Below are positions 1-6,877 of a stretch of 7,531 bases of DNA, in pieces. Made by a program: the position numbers and the translations under genes. The stretch covers positions 1 to 7,531 of the forward strand of contig CAIYTD010000241.1 in assembly GCA_903928955.1 (NCBI GenBank), given 5' to 3'. This DNA comes from Oligoflexia bacterium. GTDB taxonomy: Bacteria > Bdellovibrionota > UBA1018. Numbering within the stretch: the first letter of the stretch is position 1; the number at the start of each line of letters is the position of its first letter. The notes beneath the pieces are model-generated. The model did no database searches, was not told the origin of the DNA, and saw only the letters and a list, made by a program, of their open reading frames with translations.

Positions 1-534
1 ATTCGCTCCAATGATTAGATCTTCTTCGAAATCGCCAATCCGGCCTCTTTTATTGATAATTTCAGGTCTTTTTTCAATGCTGACGCGATTAGGTATTTGA
101 CCTCTCTTATCTCTCCCGCCTCCTCGTTTCTTTCGAGTTCTCATGGAGATAAAGCGTGCCGCCCTCTTTACGATCTGCATAAATCATCTCATAAATCCAT
201 TCGTGGCTGACGCTCTCACCCAGCTCAAGCTTCATTCGATTTGAAATCTGCGACTCCACTGTAGTAAAATTTTCTCTATTACCGATGCCTTCATGTTCTC
301 GTCTATTCTCGAAATCGAGGTAGCCTCTATCTTGCGTTGAATCGCATAAATATTGGCCGTGTCGGGGAAGTACCCCCCTTCTGAAGCCTGATTTCTCCCC
401 AACTCCCGATAAATAGTCGAGCGATGCTGATCTACTTCTTGGGCAATTTGGGTAGGGCTTATTCCCTGTTGAACTAAAACGCTCATACGAATACGATCCC
501 CATAAGTGAGTTGAGAGTACGCCATATGCCTCAT
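1..534 (-). pseudogene. IS30-family transposase, frameshifted and partial
   Basis: The protein would cut and join IS ends through a DDE catalytic domain. Reading starts at ATG 534 (or 525, giving MAYSQLTYGDR). The first ~90 residues are an IS30-type helix-turn-helix region, with QQGISPTQIAQEV followed by HRSTIYREL. At about 249-254, after LLQWS, the frame is lost. It resumes one frame over as QISNRMKLELGESVSHEWIY, which suggests that a few bases encoding 'PE' were deleted. A second shift near 142-146, after GTLYLH, moves the reading to RTRKKRGGRDKRGQIPNRVS. The frame then runs to the window edge through GRIGDFEEDLIIG, the segment matching the first catalytic Asp region of IS30 enzymes. The family is clear from motif order. 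The frame changes are read directly from the sequence. The remaining catalytic residues lie outside the window, and no single frame could give an active enzyme. Confidence 0.85.
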
Positions 535-620
535 GGGCAGAAATTTCTGTCAATTTCGAGCGTACCTCAACTCATGGTTTGCTTGTCAATTACTCAATTA
601 TTTCATCCACATTGTTATTT

Positions 621-642
621 TGTCGCACTTCCAACTTGAGAC
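621..642. repeat. Candidate IS30 terminal inverted repeat
   Basis: About 90 bases upstream of the transposase start is TGTCGCACTTCCAACTTGAG. Its position and general look fit an IS30-family end, read inward on the minus strand as CTCAAGTTGGAAGTGCGACA. The partner end is outside the window, so the repeat cannot be confirmed here. The call rests on location and on a remembered resemblance to IS30-type ends. Confidence 0.3.
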
Positions 643-757
643 CGGGTATTAAAATAGGGGCTGACTACTTAAATATTTCTAATAACGCAGAAGATTAGGG
701 AATGTAAATTTTAGAGTGAAAACGGCATATATTTCTTTCCCGCTTGATTCCTAGGGT

Positions 758-2062
758 GTGTTTTTGGTACGATTTATTTTAATGGCGAGAATCGTTGTAA
801 ACGCAACTGGATTCAGTGGAAATTTCTATCCTTTTTTAACTTTAGCTAAAGCACTCAGGCAGAGGGGGCACGCAGTAACAGTTGCCACAGGATCCCATTA
901 CTATAAAGAACAGATTGAGAATGAAGGACTAGAATTTTACCCTTTATCTGAATTCCTATTGCCCAGCAAATTCGATGCTGATCCGAATTTGAAAAATAAA
1001 ATTCTTTATTCAAAAGGGAACCTTAAGCTACTTTTAAAATATCGTGTATTGCCTAACTTACAAAATTCCTTTGAAGAGCTTAATGCGGTTTGCTCTGGAG
1101 CGGATCTGCTCATCAGCGGAGTATTGCCTTTTGCAGCTTCCCTTGTTCATGAAAAAAGGAAAATCAAGTGGATCAGCTTCTGTATTCATCCTCCCCTTTT
1201 TTTCTCCAAAGATGAAATTTGGCCACCTAAACTATGGATGGCAAAAATCCCTCTGCAATTCAGACGTGTTTTTACGCTTTTATCTCACGTTATTTTACGC
1301 AAACAGGTTGATCATTGGAGTAAAGATTGGCATCAACTTCGAAAGAATCTTGGCCTAATTGGAACAAAAAACATGCTTCTTGATAGCATCCACTCGCCTA
1401 TGCTTCAATTAGCAGCATTCTCTAAATTCATTTGGCCAAGGCAATCGGACTGGCCAGATCACCGAAAGCACGTCGGATTTATCCGATCTCCCTTTGTTGA
1501 AATGGACCTTTCCACTGAATTGAAGGCTTTTTTAGCTGCAGGTGAATCCCCCTTTGTGTTCACTATGGGAGGGGCTGCATCTATCTTCTTTGGTAATCAA
1601 TTTTTTAACATGTGTCTGACGATAATTCAGAAGCAGCAGATTCGAGCAGTATTCTGTTGTGGTGAAATGGAAGTAACTCAGGAACTACGTGAAAGGGTAG
1701 ATAAGGTTCCTTGGGTGATCTTAACAGGCAAGGAACCATTTTCGAAGCTCTTTCCCTATGCCAGGGCAGTCATCCAGCATGGAGGTGTAGGAACCATTGG
1801 TGAGGCCATAATAGCAGGCAGTCCTATGTTAATTGTTCCAGGTAATGCAGAGAATCCATCTAACGGATTAAGGATTTCTTTTTTAAAATGCGGGGTTTGT
1901 TCGGGAAGTAAACCGATCAGTCCACGAATCTTTGAAAAATTATTATTGAAAATAAATCAAAAGCAATTTAGAGATTCGGCCCAGCTTCTTTCTGCAAAAG
2001 TCCGAACGGAGAACGGAGTTGAGGACTCAATTTTTTTAATTGAAGAACATCTAAGAAAATAA
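758..2062 (+). CDS. GT1/MGT-type glycosyltransferase (YjiC/EryCIII-like)
   Basis: This gene probably encodes a cytosolic GT-B fold enzyme that moves a sugar from a nucleotide donor to a lipid, a polyketide-like molecule or another small acceptor. From the GTG start it has 434 residues, typical for the family. The N-terminal acceptor domain opens with ARIVVNATGFSGNFYPFLTL (residues 10-29), the usual first strand and glycine loop. The C-terminal donor domain has FTMGGAASIFFG (268-279) and the signature IQHGGVGTIGEAIIAGSPML (339-358), whose HGG should contact the donor phosphates. The start is uncertain. GTG 758 has only AGGG immediately upstream, and ATG 782, which gives the more natural MARIVVNATG start and 426 residues, lacks a clear ribosome site. 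The sugar-binding pair after the signature, usually Asp-Gln, reads Glu-Asn here (PGNAENPSNG), so the donor may differ. There are no membrane spans. The gene stands alone and co-directional with the dead radical SAM gene. Acceptor and pathway are unknown. Confidence 0.85.
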   Translation: MFLVRFILMARIVVNATGFSGNFYPFLTLAKALRQRGHAVTVATGSHYYKEQIENEGLEFYPLSEFLLPSKFDADPNLKNKILYSKGNLKLLLKYRVLPNLQNSFEELNAVCSGADLLISGVLPFAASLVHEKRKIKWISFCIHPPLFFSKDEIWPPKLWMAKIPLQFRRVFTLLSHVILRKQVDHWSKDWHQLRKNLGLIGTKNMLLDSIHSPMLQLAAFSKFIWPRQSDWPDHRKHVGFIRSPFVEMDLSTELKAFLAAGESPFVFTMGGAASIFFGNQFFNMCLTIIQKQQIRAVFCCGEMEVTQELRERVDKVPWVILTGKEPFSKLFPYARAVIQHGGVGTIGEAIIAGSPMLIVPGNAENPSNGLRISFLKCGVCSGSKPISPRIFEKLLLKINQKQFRDSAQLLSAKVRTENGVEDSIFLIEEHLRK

Positions 2063-2286
2063 TGGAATTTGATTAAAAAGTCTGCGTGAGTTTGCTGAGC
2101 TGATCAAACGCGGTATCCGTTGTAATCTTGCTCATACTTCTGGCGTGAAGATAGCTTTTCTAAATACATTCTTTGCTTCATTAGATCTGCTAAGATTGGA
2201 ACCAGGGCGCGACTTTCTCCCGCGTTATATTAAGTTGAGATGTATTTGTCTCACTCCCTTAATGTGTTAAATCAGAGAGTTGAATT
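2063..2286 (+). other. Intergenic stretch with a 65-codon open frame lacking a start
   Basis: Between the glycosyltransferase and the radical SAM remnant, frame 2073-2270 is open for 65 codons (LREFAELIKRGIRCNLAHTS and onward) and ends at TAA 2268. It has no ATG or GTG near its beginning and matches nothing I recognise. It may be a scrap of a deleted gene or chance. The minus strand of the same stretch also shows nothing convincing, and no terminator with a U-tract follows the glycosyltransferase. Confidence 0.35.
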
Positions 2287-2292
2287 GTACTT

Positions 2293-3961
2293 GTCAAAAA
2301 GAAGCGCATTAGAGTTAATGTTTCAATTATTGACATGCTCCGCAATCTTCCCTATCAATGGGCGGTCTTGAAGACCTATTCAGATGAAGATCCATTTCTG
2401 GCGGAATCAGTGAACTGGAAGCCACCACTTCATTTTGCTCTCGATGAGATTCGCTCGGTCCTCCTCAAGGAAGAGGCAAAAGTTTTCTAAAAATATTTAT
2501 CAGGACTCGATGTACTCGGTTTAAGCTGTTATACATGGAACACCGAATATCAATTGAAGCTCGCAAGAATCGTAAGAAAATTTAATCCCCAATGTCTCAT
2601 TCTTGCTGGAGGTCCCGATATTCAGTATAAGCACTCAGATCGTAGTCAAATGTACTCGATGGTAGATATTTTAGTCGAACACGACGGTGAGATTCCTTTC
2701 AGGAAAATTCTAGGAAAGGTATTGAAGGGTGATTTAAATTTTGAAGATATCCCTGGGATAATCATATTAGGGAAAGCTGGTGTAATTGAGACTGGGAAGT
2801 CAGAAAATATTCCAAGGTTTACTAGGAGCCCATGGTTAGAAAATAAAGAGATGTTTGAAAAAATTGCGGCTGAAATAAGATCCAGAAATGAGCTCCTCCG
2901 AATTATTTATGAAACTAATCGGGGTTGCCCTTATTCTTGTTCTTACTGTAATTGGGGTTCCAGTGCAAATTCTAAGGTGAGACAGTTTGACCTTAGAAAT
3001 ATTCTAAGTGAACTTGAATGGCTTAAAACTCTATCAATAGATGAGATAATGATTGGTGATGCAAATTTTGGAATTTTAGAGAGAGATGTCGAGATAGCTA
3101 AGAAATTTACTATATTTAATGAGAACGAAAAAAAGCTCGTAATTATATTAAATCCGGCAAAAAATATGGACAGAGAGTTGTTGAGATTGTAAATATTTTG
3201 AATGCTGCCGGATTATTTAAACATTTTGTATTGGGTGTTCAGTCGACGTCTGTTGGTATTGAAAAAGTTGCACAATTAATCTTAGGCTGTCCAGGAGAAA
3301 CACTTGAGTCATGGAAGACAAGCTTGGCCGATATGTTTGAGATTGGTATTACTAGATTATCTATTCTTAGACTTCAAGTTTTACCAAATTCTCCCGCCTA
3401 TACTGCTGAATATAGGTCCAAGTGGAAAATGAAAACAACTTTTCGAAGATGTAAGGATCACTTTGGAAGGTCAGGAGAAAATATTGGAGAATATATTCAT
3501 TCGAGGATAATGTAGTTATGACTATTTATTTAGCTATGGTTGAATGGGCTCAAGAAACCCGACTTCTCATAGATTTCTATAAGCATTTAAAGTGCACTTT
3601 TGGAATAACCTGTCTAGATTTCTTTAATGATTTTTTTTAAGATTCTTCCTATCCTTTAAGTAATGCTACGATGAACTATCTGAGAAACTATATAATCGTT
3701 TATCTTAGTGACTCTGATTCCGAGCCGTATCCGCATATTCAGATTAGCAATGGGCTAGAACTTAAGAGCTATCCTGATTATGATTTTCTAAAGCGCCGTT
3801 TTAAGGAGTTTGGAAAAGAGTCTGAAGGGGCACTTCAGAAATATATTTCGTCGCGCTTAGTTTTTTATGGTAAGGCCAGGCAATCTGGAGGGCAGATTGT
3901 TTCTCGGTCTGGGTATAAAAGTCTAGATGGTTTTTTGCCTACTGCGGAGATTTCTGTTTGA
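2293..3961 (+). pseudogene. B12-binding-domain radical SAM enzyme, degraded
   Basis: Stitched across frames, this is a radical SAM protein with an N-terminal cobalamin-binding-like domain. Reading begins without a usable start at VKKKRIRVNVSIIDMLRNLP (2293); the upstream stop is TGA 2281 and the first ATG is 2335. TAA 2488 interrupts just before YLSGLDVLGLSCYTWNTEYQ and LILAGGP, the Rossmann-like cobalamin fold. The cluster motif CPYSCSYCNWGSS is at 2926 onward, with three cysteine codons at 2926, 2938 and 2947. GDANFGILERDVEIA follows. The frame shifts near 3175 into EIVNILNAAGLFKHFVLGVQ. LILGCPGETLESW follows too closely, implying a lost segment. A second shift near 3440-3465 leads to VVMTIYLAMVEWAQE (about 3512-3556), then TAA 3638 within a T-run. 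From 3671 the frame is open to TGA 3959, but its fit to the family C-terminus is unsure. It was once a probable methyl-transfer or other radical chemistry enzyme acting on a peptide or small molecule, and is now non-functional. Confidence 0.85.
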
Positions 3962-3974
3962 TTTTATCTAGAGT

Positions 3975-3980
3975 AGGAGG
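3975..3980 (+). promoter_or_regulatory. Ribosome binding site AGGAGG of a dead gene
   Basis: AGGAGG lies four bases before ATG 3985. It is the best Shine-Dalgarno match in the window, yet the frame it serves stops after five codons. It suggests that a real gene once began here. Confidence 0.5.
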
Positions 3981-3984
3981 GCAA

Positions 3985-4344
3985 ATGGCGGTTAATTTTT
4001 GAGAGATTAATAATGCATTGTTCTCGTCTCAGAATTTTGAATAAGAGCTTCGAAAGTATAGATTTTTAATACTGCAATTGCTCCACAATTATGAAATTGA
4101 GAGTTTGCTGAGTTTCTATGATTGGAGCTAATTCAGCGTAGACAAAGGGTTCTTGCCGACTTTTTTATTTGAAGGAGAGGTTATACAAGAATTTTCATAT
4201 ATTACTAAGGTGACAATAAAGTCAAAGGTACAAAGACCGCTAGGTGACTATCAGTTAATTGTTGGAGCATTTTATACCAATTCGGCTAATTGAAATTTTT
4301 TAATAGAGATGGCGTTCGGTATAGCTGGGCTGAAAGCTTGCTAG
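3985..4344 (+). pseudogene. Decayed gene of unknown function with five in-frame stops
   Basis: From ATG 3985 one frame reads as protein-like sequence broken by stops at 4000 (TGA), 4042 (TAA), 4129 (TAA), 4291 (TGA) and 4342 (TAG). The pieces include NNALFSSQNFE, ELRKYRFLILQLLHNYEIES and a 53-codon open run, 4132-4290, with FEGEVIQEFSYITKV and PLGDYQLIVGAFYTNSAN. I cannot name the family. It may be a separate small enzyme or the displaced C-terminal domain of the radical SAM gene just upstream, whose last open frame ends at 3961. The strong ribosome site favours a separate gene. The stops are point-like and the frame otherwise holds, which fits gradual decay after loss of selection. The remaining bases 4345-4446 show nothing I can support. 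Confidence 0.45.
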
Positions 4345-4446
4345 GGTAAGAAGATCGATGCTAGAAGTGTGGAATTATTTGAGATTTGAGCAATAAAATA
4401 TTTATTACTGCTAACTAAAATGGTTAAAATATTCGTTGCATAGTCT

Positions 4447-4475
4447 TTAGCAGTTTTTTGCTGGGAAAATAATAT
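4447..4475 (+). promoter_or_regulatory. Candidate sigma70-type promoter for the first oxygenase gene
   Basis: TTAGCA (4447-4452) and TAATAT (4470-4475) are separated by 17 bases. The -10 box is close to consensus and the -35 box matches four of six positions. Transcription would begin near 4482, leaving a short leader of roughly 20 bases before ATG 4505. A+T-rich DNA gives such matches by chance, so the call is tentative. Confidence 0.4.
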
Positions 4476-4504
4476 TAGAGCCGTTATCCAGGATGTGATT
4501 ATTT

Positions 4505-5191
4505 ATGCGCGACTCAGGGCTGAAAATAAAGGGGATTAAAAATCTTGCCCGTTTATACGGGGTTTCAATGGTAGAGTTTGGAACGCAAAGTTATGAGGGA
4601 TTTAATGACAAGATAGCTAGCATTATGCTTGGTACTGAGAGGAGAATATTACAAGGTGGACGAGTACTATCTGTAAACGAAGAGTTAGAACCCCATGGAT
4701 TTGTTCCGCAGTTCGATCCGGTTGATTGTGAGTGGTGGCTTCGCCTTACACAAGAGGCGAGATTTAAGTTAAAGTGGAGTACTAATTTTTTAGAAGAGCC
4801 AAGTCTTGAAATTCTCCAGCTAAGAGGTTTAGTGTTGAATTGTTTAAGTAGATATTTAGATCTTTATAAGAAGGAGTATAATGGGAATAGACCTCAGAAG
4901 CTTAATGCTTGGCCTGTGTTTTGTAAAAAAGCGAGAGGCGTAGAAGTTCCACATATTCACCATTTTAACCCAATGAATTTGTCGGCAGTTTATTATGTGG
5001 GAGGAGCATTTGGAAAGAATAATGGTGAACTAGAGATTTTTCCGGACCCGAGAGATCCGCAGAAGCTAGTTACTTATTTACCTCAGAAAGGTAATTTGCT
5101 CTTTTTTCCATCTACGTTACCTCATAGAATTGGTGTTTATAACGGTAGCGAGACTCGATTTAGTATTGGGATAGATTTGTGGTTTAAATGA
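4505..5191 (+). CDS. 2OG-Fe(II) oxygenase-like protein (2OG-FeII_Oxy_5/TIGR02466 type), copy 1
   Basis: This is probably a cytosolic non-haem iron oxygenase that would use 2-oxoglutarate and oxygen to hydroxylate an unidentified substrate. It has 228 residues. The catalytic half spans about 105-228: NGNRP (126-130), a tryptophan before the core, HIHHFNP (150-156) as candidate iron ligands, VYYVGGAFGKNNGELEIFP (162-180), LLFFPSTLPHRIG (198-210) with a likely distal iron ligand at His207, and RFSIGIDLWF (218-227) with Arg218 as likely 2-oxoglutarate contact. Ligand assignments are by analogy with the double-stranded beta-helix family. It is a divergent paralogue of the protein at 6878-7531, and the two align end to end. 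ATG 4505 follows stop TGA 4496 and has a poor ribosome site. Met22 (4568) is an alternative, because similarity to the paralogue begins at VEFGT, residue 23. Its last 75 bases overlap the convergent monooxygenase gene. The frame is intact, unlike the gene remnants directly upstream. Confidence 0.75.
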   Translation: MRDSGLKIKGIKNLARLYGVSMVEFGTQSYEGFNDKIASIMLGTERRILQGGRVLSVNEELEPHGFVPQFDPVDCEWWLRLTQEARFKLKWSTNFLEEPSLEILQLRGLVLNCLSRYLDLYKKEYNGNRPQKLNAWPVFCKKARGVEVPHIHHFNPMNLSAVYYVGGAFGKNNGELEIFPDPRDPQKLVTYLPQKGNLLFFPSTLPHRIGVYNGSETRFSIGIDLWFK

Positions 5192-6469
5192 TTGAGTTGA
5201 CAGAACTTGGAGGAGGTCTTTAAAAATATAGAGAGCGTCATCCTTTACTCCGAAAAGGGACCCTGACTTTAAGTTATGGAGCCAATGGAGACCCAGGAAA
5301 TAGAAGCCAGGCATTTGTGTTATTCCCCGCTTAAATTGAGGGTTTCCATTTTTGCTAAATACTGGAAGGTGGATCCAAGAATATTTCTCCCGAAAACCGG
5401 TGGACCAAATAACGGTTTTTATCGGGTGATGCTGTAAATCAATTTTTGAGGGAGTCGGTAAGAGCATTGGGAAGAATATTTTGGCGCAGTCGGTTCCCTT
5501 GGCGGTTGAAGTTATTTTGTTTTTTTTTATATAGCTATCAATTAGTCGAGTAACCCGCTGATAGTATGTTTTCGCCTCTGACAACGCTTGTGGGAGATTC
5601 TGGTCAAAGTTCAGTATTGATTGCTCAGCGAAGGAAAAGCGTCCAAGGAGGGTAACTTGACTTGAATTCAACCATGTGGCAAACGAACAAGCTTGACTCC
5701 CGGGTTTTTTTTTAGTTTCGAGTTCTGAGAGGTCCCGCAGAATCACGGGACTTGGCGTAGAACTCATCCGTGGTCCTCCAGGAAAAAAGGAAGCAGGTAG
5801 ATCAACAATGCCTGTTTCAGAGAGCCAGTGCATGATATCACTGCCTCGGTATCTTCTAGGAAGGAAGAAAGTTCGGCCCATTGATAAATAGACCTTTCGG
5901 CCCCGTTGAGATAGGTCTGAAGCGATTTCAAAGCCAGATTGGCCTCCGCCGATTACCAACACCGCGCCGGGGGGTAAGGATCCTGGATTTCGATATGCAG
6001 AAGAGTGGATTTGACAAATCGCCTGGGGAAGTTGGGATCCTTCCTTTGGAATATTAGGAGTAGAAAAACTTCCCGTAGCAATAACCACTGAGCTTGCGAG
6101 GTATTTGCCATGGTTAGTCAATACTTCAAATAGATCATTTTGTTTCTTATTAATGCTTTGAACTTCTATCCCTGTTTTAACTGGGAGTTTAAATTTCTGC
6201 TGATAAGACTCCAGGTAACGGGTAACTTCGACTTTAGATGAAAAGTGAGCAGGGTATTTTCCCTTGTATCTGAATCCGGGTAGGCGATTCTGCCAATTTT
6301 GGGTAGTAAGCTGAAAAATATCCCATCTTTGATTTTTCCAGGAATCCGCAACTTCCCCTTTTTCAAGAACTACGTGTCTGATCCCATGTTTTGCTAGTAA
6401 GTAGCTGATAGAAAGGCCGGCTTGACCGGCTCCTACTATTAATACTTCAATTTTTTTTATTTTTTTCAT
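5117..6469 (-). CDS. FAD/NAD(P)H-dependent monooxygenase (CzcO/FMO-like)
   Basis: This is a class B-like flavoprotein that would reduce FAD with NAD(P)H and insert one oxygen atom into a small substrate. It has 450 residues. Near the N-terminus is the FAD-binding loop IVGAGQAGLS (11-20), then a glutamate ending the second strand (VVLEKG). ATGSFSTPNIP (131-141) is the usual linker motif, HSSAY (155-159) recalls the FMO fingerprint region, and LVIGGGQSGFEIA (171-183) is the NAD(P)H-binding Rossmann loop. STGF (356-359) is a second ATG-like motif. GFYFLGLHWLHNLKSGSLFG (388-407) is the usual C-terminal segment, so the fold appears complete by about residue 420. The last 25 residues are encoded by DNA antisense to the end of the oxygenase gene. 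ATG 6469 is supported by GGAG five bases upstream. It resembles the MSMEG_0569-type and CzcO-type groups. The substrate is unknown, and a sulphide, amine or ketone are all possible. Confidence 0.88.
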   Translation of the reverse strand: MKKIKKIEVLIVGAGQAGLSISYLLAKHGIRHVVLEKGEVADSWKNQRWDIFQLTTQNWQNRLPGFRYKGKYPAHFSSKVEVTRYLESYQQKFKLPVKTGIEVQSINKKQNDLFEVLTNHGKYLASSVVIATGSFSTPNIPKEGSQLPQAICQIHSSAYRNPGSLPPGAVLVIGGGQSGFEIASDLSQRGRKVYLSMGRTFFLPRRYRGSDIMHWLSETGIVDLPASFFPGGPRMSSTPSPVILRDLSELETKKKPGSQACSFATWLNSSQVTLLGRFSFAEQSILNFDQNLPQALSEAKTYYQRVTRLIDSYIKKNKITSTAKGTDCAKIFFPMLLPTPSKIDLQHHPIKTVIWSTGFREKYSWIHLPVFSKNGNPQFKRGITQMPGFYFLGLHWLHNLKSGSLFGVKDDALYIFKDLLQVLSTQSFKPQIYPNTKSSLATVINTNSMR

Positions 6470-6474
6470 GGAAA

Positions 6475-6478
6475 CTCC
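6475..6478 (-). promoter_or_regulatory. Ribosome binding site GGAG of the monooxygenase gene
   Basis: On the minus strand GGAG is followed by TTTCC and then ATG 6469. The five-base spacing fits a Shine-Dalgarno site and supports this start over internal methionines. Confidence 0.65.
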
Positions 6479-6494
6479 AATTCTTAATGCGGTG

Positions 6495-6523
6495 TTTATA
6501 TCTCTAGTTTAGGGCACGGTCGA
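6495..6523 (-). promoter_or_regulatory. Candidate sigma70-type promoter for the monooxygenase gene
   Basis: Read on the minus strand, TCGACC (6523-6518) and TATAAA (6500-6495) are 17 bases apart. The -10 box is good and the -35 box matches four of six. A start near 6488 would give a leader of about 20 bases. With the terminator at 6891-6915, this suggests the monooxygenase is transcribed separately from the upstream oxygenase. Confidence 0.4.
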
Positions 6524-6560
6524 CTCTTGTTTGTGCTACTTAACGCACTTTGTGAAATTT

Positions 6561-6584
6561 GCTCTGTCCTCAAAAGGGCAGAGC
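6561..6584. repeat. Short GC-rich hairpin
   Basis: GCTCTG at 6561-6566 pairs with CAGAGC at 6579-6584. The stem extends inward through a wobble pair and two C-G pairs to a six-base TCAAAA loop. No U-tract follows on either strand, so it is not a standard terminator. It lies between the monooxygenase promoter and the long inverted repeat. Confidence 0.5.
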
Positions 6585-6657
6585 TTCAAGGGAACAATTC
6601 CCAAGGAACCTTATGACAAACAGGTCTAACAAGATTCCAGCTTCATGGACACCGGGC

Positions 6658-6735
6658 TCACCCCCTGTGGCAAGAAAGATGTCGCCTCTAAAGTGTTAAG
6701 AAAAGGGGCGACATCTTTCTTGCCACAGGGGGTGA
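6658..6735. repeat. Perfect 29-bp inverted repeat with 20-base loop
   Basis: The arms at 6658-6686 and 6707-6735 are exact reverse complements (outer end TCACCCCCTGTGGC; inner end GATGTCGCC). Two further pairs are possible inside after one wobble. A transcript from either strand would fold into one of the longest possible hairpins in the window. No U-tract follows. Candidate roles include a miniature mobile element, a protein-binding palindrome, an RNA-processing or transcript-end structure, or a relic of an inverted duplication. Confidence 0.85.
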
Positions 6736-6741
6736 TAGGAC

Positions 6742-6759
6742 GGGGGAAGAAATTCCCCC
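6742..6759. repeat. Seven-bp hairpin GGGGGAA/TTCCCCC with a GAAA loop
   Basis: GGGGGAA (6742-6748) pairs with TTCCCCC (6753-6759) around GAAA. In a plus-strand RNA this is a stable stem capped by a GNRA-type tetraloop, six bases after the 29-bp inverted repeat. No U-run follows it on either strand. Confidence 0.55.
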
Positions 6760-6877
6760 TCCTACTCGATCTAGAAGATAGAAAATCGATAGACAGTTTT
6801 ATAAATAAACGCCATCAAAAATGGCACCTTCTAGGGTGGGTCAGCTCAGCTGAAATCGACCAACGGAGGAGAGCACA

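Larger units (their letters stand above)
1..642 (-). mobile_element. IS30-family insertion sequence remnant, left part outside the window
   Basis: This block contains the 5' half of an IS30-type transposase reading leftwards, plus about 100 bases of upstream DNA ending in a possible terminal repeat. The other end of the element lies beyond position 1. Two frameshifts in the transposase make it non-autonomous. The right boundary is a guess based on the candidate repeat at 621-642, because the partner repeat and the target duplication cannot be seen. Confidence 0.6.

Noticed and set aside
1044..1358. Open plus-strand frame inside the glycosyltransferase
   Set aside because: It lies wholly within the coding sequence in another frame, with no ribosome site or recognisable motif.
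3671..3961. A separate intact 96-residue gene
   Set aside because: The same frame continues from the radical SAM C-terminal part across TAA 3638 in a T-run, and no ribosome site precedes ATG 3671. It is treated as part of the pseudogene, with some doubt.
2488..4344. Stop codon reassignment or programmed readthrough explaining the in-frame stops
   Set aside because: TAA, TGA and TAG all occur, together with frameshifts and a deletion, while neighbouring genes use normal stops. Decay is the simpler explanation.
6166..6366. Second minus-strand frame inside the monooxygenase
   Set aside because: It overlaps conserved N-terminal FAD-domain coding sequence in another frame and has no independent support.
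6470..6877. Hidden RiPP precursor peptide
   Set aside because: Short frames on both strands here lack a ribosome site plus a leader/core-like sequence. The frames I read, such as one ending MKLESC, are too short and sit at the hairpin edge.
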